Both the position numbers and the translations under genes were made by a program. The notes beneath the pieces were generated by a model. The model was not told the origin of the DNA. It searched no databases and worked only from the letters and a program-made list of their open reading frames with translations. A stretch of DNA of 64,000 bases from Amanita rubescens (lineage: Eukaryota > Basidiomycota > Agaricomycetes > Agaricales > Amanitaceae): contig WION01000012.1 of assembly GCA_015039365.1 (NCBI GenBank), forward strand, positions 372,001-436,000, read 5' to 3'. This document shows positions 58,374-64,000 of this stretch, piece after piece (the stretch's first letter is position 1; the number at the start of each line of letters is the position of its first letter).

Positions 58374-60583
58374 CTAGCGAACGCCGAAATAATTTTCTAT
58401 CCTTGCCTGCGTCGCATGCCTCATCTCCTCTCTATTTAACTGCGCGCGGTACCTTCCAACGATTGCCGACAATTCAACAGCCATCTCTGGATCACCGTAG
58501 TGAAAGCATGATGATTGGATCTGTGCACACAAGGATATCAGTGCTGAGCGTGATAACGGAGGAGTAGCCAGTGAGTCATCCTCGTCGTCTGATTCTATCT
58601 CTATGACCTCTCCATTCTCAACGGCAATCTCATGGCGAGTCTCTTCTGCAATTGCTGCCACAATATCCTTATGAGATTTATAAGGATCTTCAAGTTCCTG
58701 CTCTCGCTCTTCGGGGGGGTCAAGGATATCATCTACTGTTGGTGGATCTCCAATAATGCGATTGCGTGACTTGAGACTTTGTACTGTAGCCATCATATCA
58801 GATTCAGCATCGATCAACTGAGGAGGACGAGCAGGTAGATGTATTTTAAGTCCTGAGCGCGCTTTCGCAGTCTTCTCGAGGCCATCAATTGTTTCCAGGG
58901 CCTTATCGGAGTCCTCTTCCTCAGTGATGGCCCGAAGCGCTGGCTCCCAATCAGCTGCATTGAATGCGTCACCAAGATGAGCTTGCAATCGAATTTCTGC
59001 ATCCGGCCGAGATAGATCTGTTGTTGCATACTCGCGGATTATCTTCCATGCGAATGGATCAGCAAATGGGCGTGTTGATCGTGGAATTAAAATTGTGGGG
59101 AGTGATAGGCCTTTTGCAGCAAATGTCTCACTGTCATTGTGATGACTTCAATGCAGATGTGAGGATGATAAAATCGGACGACGTACGGCTGTATCAAAGC
59201 ATGTCCCCAGCAATGCTTGATCGTCTCCTTTGATACCTGGCGCCATGCGCTCTGTGCCATTGACATCGCCTCAAGAAGATCAATCTTATAAATTTCACGC
59301 TCCCCAGCTTCATCACGATCTATTGCGCGCTGATTGAAACTTCGGCGATAAAGGGCTTTGAATGTCCGGATAATTCCCGCGTCACATGGCTGCACAAACG
59401 ATGTCATATTCGGCTCGAAGTATTCTAGCTCTATATTTGTTGGCGTGTAGTCAATCGTATGACCGGAAAAGTTGTCCATGAGAAGGATGATGTGTCGATT
59501 TTCTGTGCGCATCTCATAATCAAGGTTGACAACCCACCTGTCAATTAATGGGTGAATCATCGGTTTGAGTTGATAAGGCCATCACGTACTCTTTAAATAA
59601 GGCTGATGTCATCCAGGCTGTTTTATTGTTTCGATAATAAAAGCCTCGTTGTTCCGGTTTTTGCTTCTTGAAGCATCTGGGCTTTTCAGCCCTTCCTATG
59701 AAAAAAGGATCAAGTTTATCACCCTCGGCATTACAAGCAACAGCTATTGTTATGCGAAACTTTTCTTTTTTCTTTCCACTCATCTGCTGAGTGGCTAGAC
59801 CACGATCAGGGGGTGCACTGGAGATAAGATCAGTGACAGGAATGCAAATCAGCAATGCTTGGACACTTACTAGGGGTAGAAAGCTGTCTCATCGACATTA
59901 TATCGATCGCGAGGAGCAAATCTCGCAAGGATCTGTTGACATCGAGCGCGCTCCACTTCCACAGCGTCGAGATCTACAGATCCTGCTTCACCATGACGTC
60001 GATGCTCATGTATTTTATATGCCGTGCAAAATCGCTGGATCCAACTGTCTCCCGATAATCTCTCATCATCAGGCACATCAAATTCTTCTTCAAACCTTCT
60101 TCGTTTCTCCTTTAGCATAGGTCCTGTCACACTCTCTCCTTTCGTTTTTTCCATATAATAAAACCATTTCACTAATGCTCTTTCAACATCTGGCCTAACA
60201 ACAGCTCGAGGCCTTTTTCCAGATAATGCATTTGGGTGACTATGGACACGTGCATCAAGCTTCGATCGCTCTCGCAACTTGCGAGATAAGGTTGATTGAT
60301 TAAAGATCAGATGCCCTGATGGTCGTGTCCTGAAATATTCGACAACAGCTGCTTGTTTCATGTCACGATGGGAATCGATGTAAGCGAAGACTGTCATCCA
60401 GTCCGAAAGGGTAAGGTTTTGACGTGAATGTTTTGCAGGGAGCACGGCGGATGTGATGGGAGCGTCCTTCGGCTTCGGGGCTTGTTTTACTTTTTTGGCA
60501 GGCTGAGTGACAGCAGATTTGTCAACAGCTTTGCGTTTGAGAAGATTAGTAGCCACCTGGAAAGGGGCTTGCACTGTAGACAT
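58374..60583 (-). CDS. Pogo/Tigger transposase (CENP-B-type HTH plus DDE domain)
   Basis: MSTVQAPFQVATNLLKRKAV at 60583, a basic leader, then helix-turn-helix regions (FNQSTLSRKLRERSKLDARV; WFYYMEKTKGESVTGPMLKE; DSWIQRFCTAYKIHEHRRHG). The catalytic triad is visible: YNVDETAFYP, then LLMDNFSGHTID, then VQPCDAGIIRTFK about 35 residues later. Introns lie at about 59869-59817 (frame-restoring GTAAGT...CCAG) and near 59575-59527, with another near 59090-59000. The C-terminal part, 58374-58988, is acidic and ends HATQARIENYFGVR, like other basidiomycete Tigger relatives. It looks close to intact, so the element may be mobile, though the second junction was not resolved. Confidence 0.85.
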
Positions 60584-60806
60584 TGTCTATAATAGATATT
60601 CCAGTATTTTTACGGCTTAAATACAAGCAATGCCAGGGGCGAGCAATGTACGTGGAGCAACGTGGTCCGGCCGGAGCTACCTCATAATGCATATTTGTCA
60701 TGTTTGGTTCATGCATTATGCATTATGCAAAATATACTGACATTTGGGTGCGCCCGAGGTGGGACCCTGAAAATTCTTATGCATTATCACGATTATGCAT
60801 TATGAG

Positions 60807-60832
60807 CGTATGCATTATTGGGATGTCTACTG
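60807..60832 (-). repeat. Right terminal inverted repeat of the transposon
   Basis: 26 bp, reverse complement of 58264-58289 without mismatch; followed by TA. Confidence 0.95.
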
Positions 60833-61403
60833 TACGTCAATCCGACCTCCCACGAGCAATTCAAGAAGCTCGGCGCGTGGATTGACCAGCATCGCGAAGA
60901 GTTATTCCAAATCCTCAAGCGCGACATTTACTTTCAGCAGCGCTGTATCCTCTTTGGAGAGTGGTTGTACGCAACTCATTCTATACCCTATACCAATCTG
61001 CCCGACCGCTTTTTGGCCTATGACATGTATGATCGCAGCACAAACACGTTCCTAGATCGCAAAGGGTTAGTTGCGTTATTGTCCACGACAACTATACAAA
61101 TAGTACCCGTGGTCTACGAAGGAGAATCCATGCCGAGCGAGCTTGACGTGCGAAAAATGGTACAAACTCAATCAAAATTCTACAATGGACGGTTGGAAGG
61201 TGTATACGTGAAGATAGAGGAAGAAGGGATAGTGAAATTCAGAGGCAAAGTAGTGAGGAGCGATTTCATCGCAGGTAACGAACATTGGGGCAAGAGTAAC
61301 TTGCAGGTTAATGGTCTTGCATTAGATAAGATAAGATCGTAATCTAATACGTCTTCAGTCTCACTAATCGTTATCGATCCACTTTCAAAAATCAACCCTC
61401 ATT

Positions 61404-62664
61404 ATGTCTGCGCCGTCCTACCAAGTCTTTTGCATAGGTAATCCCCTGCTTGATATGCAGGTGGTCAATGGGGAAAATCTCCTAAAAAAATACGACCTCA
61501 AGGCAAACGATGCCATCCTTGCAGGGGAAAAGCACTTACCCCTGTACGAAGAGATCGTCAAAGAGCATAAAATCACCTATGTCGCGGGCGGTGCGGTTCA
61601 AAACTCGGCTCGCGGTGCTGCTGTACGTTTTTCTTGTTGGTTTCCTTGTGAATTGTTCTTAATCGTTGGCGTAGTACATCTTGCCGCCTCATTCAGTCGC
61701 TTACACCGGTTGCGTCGGTGACGACGATCTTTGCCAGCAGCTCAAAATAGCAAACGAAAGGGAAGGACTTGACGATCTTTACCTCGTCCAGAAGGGTGAG
61801 CAAACTGGTGCTTGCGGCGTCATTATTACTGGTCACAATCGGTATAAACTTGGTCGTTCGTCTGATTTACATGTTTCCAACTGAAATTGGTACGACTATA
61901 GTTCCCTGGTGACTACATTACGCGCTGCTGAGAAGTTTGAACAATCGCATCTTTCGACCCCTGCTGTCGCTGCTGCGATTGAATCCGCCAAGGTCTATTA
62001 CGCTGGCGGGTTCTTCCTGACTCATGGCACACCCTCCGTCGTCGAGATCGGCCAAAAGGCATCTGCAGCTGGAAAAGTATGTTTCCAAAGGCACCCCTCG
62101 AGAGATGTGTCATCGCTCATCTTTCTCTAGACCTTCATTCTCAACTTCTCTGCACCATTCATCGCCCAATTTTTCGGTGCTAACTTACAGCAGGTCCTCC
62201 CCTACTGTGACATTATTATTGGCAATGAGTCAGAGGCAGAGGCATGGGCTGCCGCAAATGGTCTTGCCGACACCAAGGATATTCCCGCAATCGCAAGGGC
62301 CATAGCTCTCCTCCCCAAAGCCAACGCCTCTCGTCCACGCACAGTTATTTTTACTCAAGGAGAAAGTTCAACCATTCTTGTCAGCGCTTCAGAACCTGAC
62401 TAAACCAAAAGTATATCCAGTAGAGAAGTTGGATAGTTCACAGATCGTCGACACGAACGGTGCAGGGGATGCTTTTGCAGGAGGATTCATCGGTGCGTAT
62501 GTGCTAGGCAAGGACATCGACAAGTGTGTGCTCGCTGGCCATGCGCTTGCCTCCATGTGCGTGCAGCAGGTAAGCCATGTTATCCTTTCCTTTGGGTGAC
62601 AAAGCTCAACGTAACGTTAAGGTTGGTCCTCAATACAAGTGGCCCAAAGTTCAGGATCGTATAG
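61404..62664 (+). CDS. ADO1: Adenosine kinase (PfkB/ribokinase family)
   Basis: Phosphorylates adenosine to AMP, supporting the methyl cycle. MSAPSYQVFCIGNPLLDMQV with the substrate-binding start, then YVAGGAVQNSARGA, SVAYTGCVGDDDLCQQLKIA, YYAGGFFLTHGTPSVVEIGQ, CDIIIGNESEAEAWA and the PfkB signature with the catalytic Asp, IVDTNGAGDAFAGGFIGAYV. It ends VGPQYKWPKVQIV, the usual adenosine-kinase tail. Introns at about 61623-61677, 61845-61900, 62078-62190 and 62570-62620. Two +1 breaks lie near 62397 (before TKPKVYPVEKL) and 62656 (one extra G before the final IV). Confidence 0.92.
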
Positions 62665-62737
62665 AGTTCACGAGTTTTTGTTGGTATATATATCCATTAT
62701 TCCAAGATATCGTTACAACCCCCTGGGACAAAAATAA

Positions 62738-63454
62738 CTAGCTGAGACACCACAATAAGAGATATGCGCCGATTAATCCCAGTAATATTTTGACTTTGGG
62801 ATCAAGGTTCTCGAAAGGCCTGCCTTCAGTTTGCGGCCCAGGGTTGCGCGAGGTGTTGGAGCTAGAGCCTCCTAGTGTCTGACCCTTTCCGCTGAATGCG
62901 CCTGAACCTGACCCCGAAGTGTGACGACGGAGTGCATTTTCTAAAGCACTGTTGTGCCAGACACAGTCAGTACCACGTAAATAGGAACATCATGACAGTA
63001 CGCACCTCTTGTCCGCTCCCCGAACCTTGATCCACCTTTGTGCTTCCTTGGAGAAAAATGAATGTCGGCCTGGGAGAGTTCAGGTACATTGCAGTTGGTG
63101 TAGAATTGAAACGACGCACATTGCAGAAACGGAGTACCGGCTCGCAACGTCTCTTGCAGCGTCCACATCACATTTGAGGAAGTTGACATTTGTATATTGT
63201 TTCGCGAATGTTTCGTAGACTGGTGCAATCATATGGCATGGCCCACACCTGGAAGCGTTCTAAATATCATTGGATATGTTGTGGCAAGTAATTCCAAGTA
63301 CCATGTTGCATGGAAGTCGATGACCTGCAGTACGACACTGTGTCAGGGCTAGTTGATTATGTGAGTCTCTATTACGTCTTACCGTAAGCTTTTCCTTGGA
63401 TTTGGAGAGGATACCATCAAGCTGAGAGGTCGACGTTATGTGTGTTATGGACAT
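62738..63454 (-). CDS. Thioredoxin-like protein with C-terminal membrane anchor
   Basis: MSITHITSTSQLDGILSKSK at 63454, then VIDFHATW and, across an intron, CGPCHMIAPVYETFAKQYTN, the classic CGPC redox motif, followed by VNFLKCDVDAARDVASRYSV and an exon with MPTF-FL and the DQVRGADK-type helix. The C-terminal exon (62738-62945) is Ser/Gly-rich (TSGSGSGAFSGKGQTLGGSS) and ends VKILLGLIGAYLLLWCLS, one hydrophobic helix at the very end. That is a tail-anchor layout, so the thioredoxin domain would face the cytosol from an organelle membrane. Introns at about 63382-63325, 63300-63248, 63130-63080 and 63005-62945. No frame break needed. Confidence 0.83.
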
Positions 63455-63559
63455 GGTTGTAGTGAACGTTGAACAGACAATGTGTAAGAGTCACTAGTAT
63501 GCGGTGGGAATCAGGTACAAATATATTCTGTACACTATGAATCAATCCCCTGGGAACAT

Positions 63560-64000
63560 TCATTCCTGCAAAACGCCGTTTCGCGCCCTGGTCCGATAAT
63601 GACGGGGATTCGGCGCCAAAGGATAGAAATCGATCTGAGGGATAGCTGGGAGCGCATTTTTCTTGACACTTTTTGTTTCTAACATCTGCGCAAGTCTCGC
63701 TGGACTTATGATGTGTTTCTGGATCGGTGGGCACATCGTCATGGTGTCTGATTCCACTTTAGTTCCTGGCTGTGAATCCCATTCTCCGGCTGAGGATGCC
63801 CGCCGGCGTCGAGCACCTCGGCTCAAATCCTGGTCATCGAAATCGCTCCGGTTCTCTTGAAGGACACCGCGTTGCGCCAGAGGCTTCGCATTGCAAGTGG
63901 AATGTTCGAACTGCCTTCCATAAGATAATGCCCTCCGATGCCTGCCGGAAGCTGAATTGGTCGTATTGTGCAATGGTGGCCTTGCGGGAATGAGGCTTTT
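63560..64000 (-). CDS. C-terminal part of an unrecognised protein, continues beyond window
   Basis: An open minus-strand frame runs from the window edge to a stop at 63560 (about 145 codons). It is basic and polar, with SRGARRRRASSAGEWDSQPG and IISPARLAQMLETKSVKKNA, then FYPLAPNPRHYRTRARN. The uninterrupted length and the block around PARLAQML suggest a real disordered tail. No family recognised. The 105-bp gap to the thioredoxin start serves as that gene's promoter. Confidence 0.4.
   Translation of the reverse strand, partial: KSLIPARPPLHNTTNSASGRHRRALSYGRQFEHSTCNAKPLAQRGVLQENRSDFDDQDLSRGARRRRASSAGEWDSQPGTKVESDTMTMCPPIQKHIISPARLAQMLETKSVKKNALPAIPQIDFYPLAPNPRHYRTRARNGVLQE

Larger units (their letters stand above)
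58264..60832 (-). mobile_element. Pogo/Tigger-type (Tc1/mariner superfamily) DNA transposon, apparently complete
   Basis: Terminal inverted repeats of 26 bp are identical at both ends (58264-58289 and 60807-60832), beginning CAGTAGACATCCCAATAATG. The element is flanked by TA at 58262-58263 and 60833-60834, the expected TA target duplication. Subterminal AT-rich words (ATGCATTATGCA and variants) recur near both ends. It holds one transposase gene on the minus strand. Total 2569 bp. Perfect ends and target duplication suggest a recent insertion. Confidence 0.93.
56109..61342 (+). pseudogene. Multidomain RNA-repair enzyme (2H phosphoesterase - DSP phosphatase - P-loop kinase - RNA ligase), split by a transposon
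   Basis: Domain order from N-terminus: two HxTx motifs, PYHITLFTK and QFHITLSAADNHDMD, marking a 2H phosphoesterase-like region; a helical stretch near 56680-57000; a dual-specificity phosphatase-like segment with HCGGGKGRAGT (about 57318); a P-loop kinase, VLVGLPGSGKSWLSNALLAR (about 57620), with VLLDRCNAAASDRKEW; and an RNA ligase with motif I EKVDGANMGFSLS (about 58186), NRSHY, LFGEWLYATHSIPYT, FLAYDMYDR, LEGVYVK and KFRGKVVRSDF. A transposon lies at 58264-60832 inside the ligase exon. At least five +1 breaks occur (about 56640, 56757, 57357, 57715, 58112). Start is uncertain: ATGs at 56109, 56115 and 56172. As sequenced it cannot encode the full protein. Confidence 0.75.

Overview
The window looks like nuclear DNA of a filamentous basidiomycete, most likely an Agaricomycete. 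Nearly all genes are split by short introns (about 45-70 nt, GT...AG) and packed on both strands with short spacers. The gene families point the same way: GDP-fucose transporter with a fungal O-fucosyltransferase-like enzyme, xanthine dioxygenase, F-box proteins, a basidiomycete-type seven-helix protein and a large PX-AGC kinase. No sequence search was possible, so all calls rest on reading translated exons and motifs.

Layout. 1-8.7 kb: end of a TBC Rab-GAP, a condensation/acetyltransferase-like enzyme, a divergent GDP-fucose transporter / O-fucosyltransferase-like pair, and a ketopantoate-reductase-like gene. 8.8-23.7 kb: aldo-keto reductase, PB1/UBA-like protein, F-box protein, the SSU processome WD40 protein NAN1/UTP17, a methyltransferase and the circularly permuted GTPase GNL1. 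23.7-34.7 kb is the loosest part: a disordered protein, a C2H2 zinc-finger gene beside a 93-bp tandem repeat, a ferroportin-family transporter, and a tandem duplication giving two DM9(DUF3421)-vWA genes with a ferroportin remnant between them. 34.7-48 kb: divergent RPS9/RPL21, xanthine dioxygenase, a small charged protein, a PX-AGC kinase, a seven-helix protein, and a tightly packed trio (type I membrane protein, RCC1/ATS1-like, SWI5). 48.6-64 kb: a full ABCA-type ABC transporter, an acidic nuclear protein, a PNPOx-fold protein, a multidomain RNA-repair gene split by a pogo/Tigger-type transposon, adenosine kinase, a tail-anchored thioredoxin and a gene running off the right edge.

Two points stand out. 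The RNA-repair gene encodes, in order, a 2H phosphoesterase-like region, a dual-specificity-phosphatase-like region, a P-loop kinase and an RNA ligase. A 2569-bp transposon with perfect 26-bp inverted repeats and a TA target duplication sits inside its ligase exon; removing the element and one TA restores the reading frame exactly. Second, about 27 conserved genes positions show frame breaks, and every one I could resolve is explained by one extra base (+1), even in ribosomal protein RPS9. This most simply means insertion-biased sequence errors, so apparent pseudogenes here should be treated with caution.

Exon boundaries were read by eye. Gene spans run from the likely start codon to the stop and include introns; where the frame breaks, the end given is that of the conserved frame.
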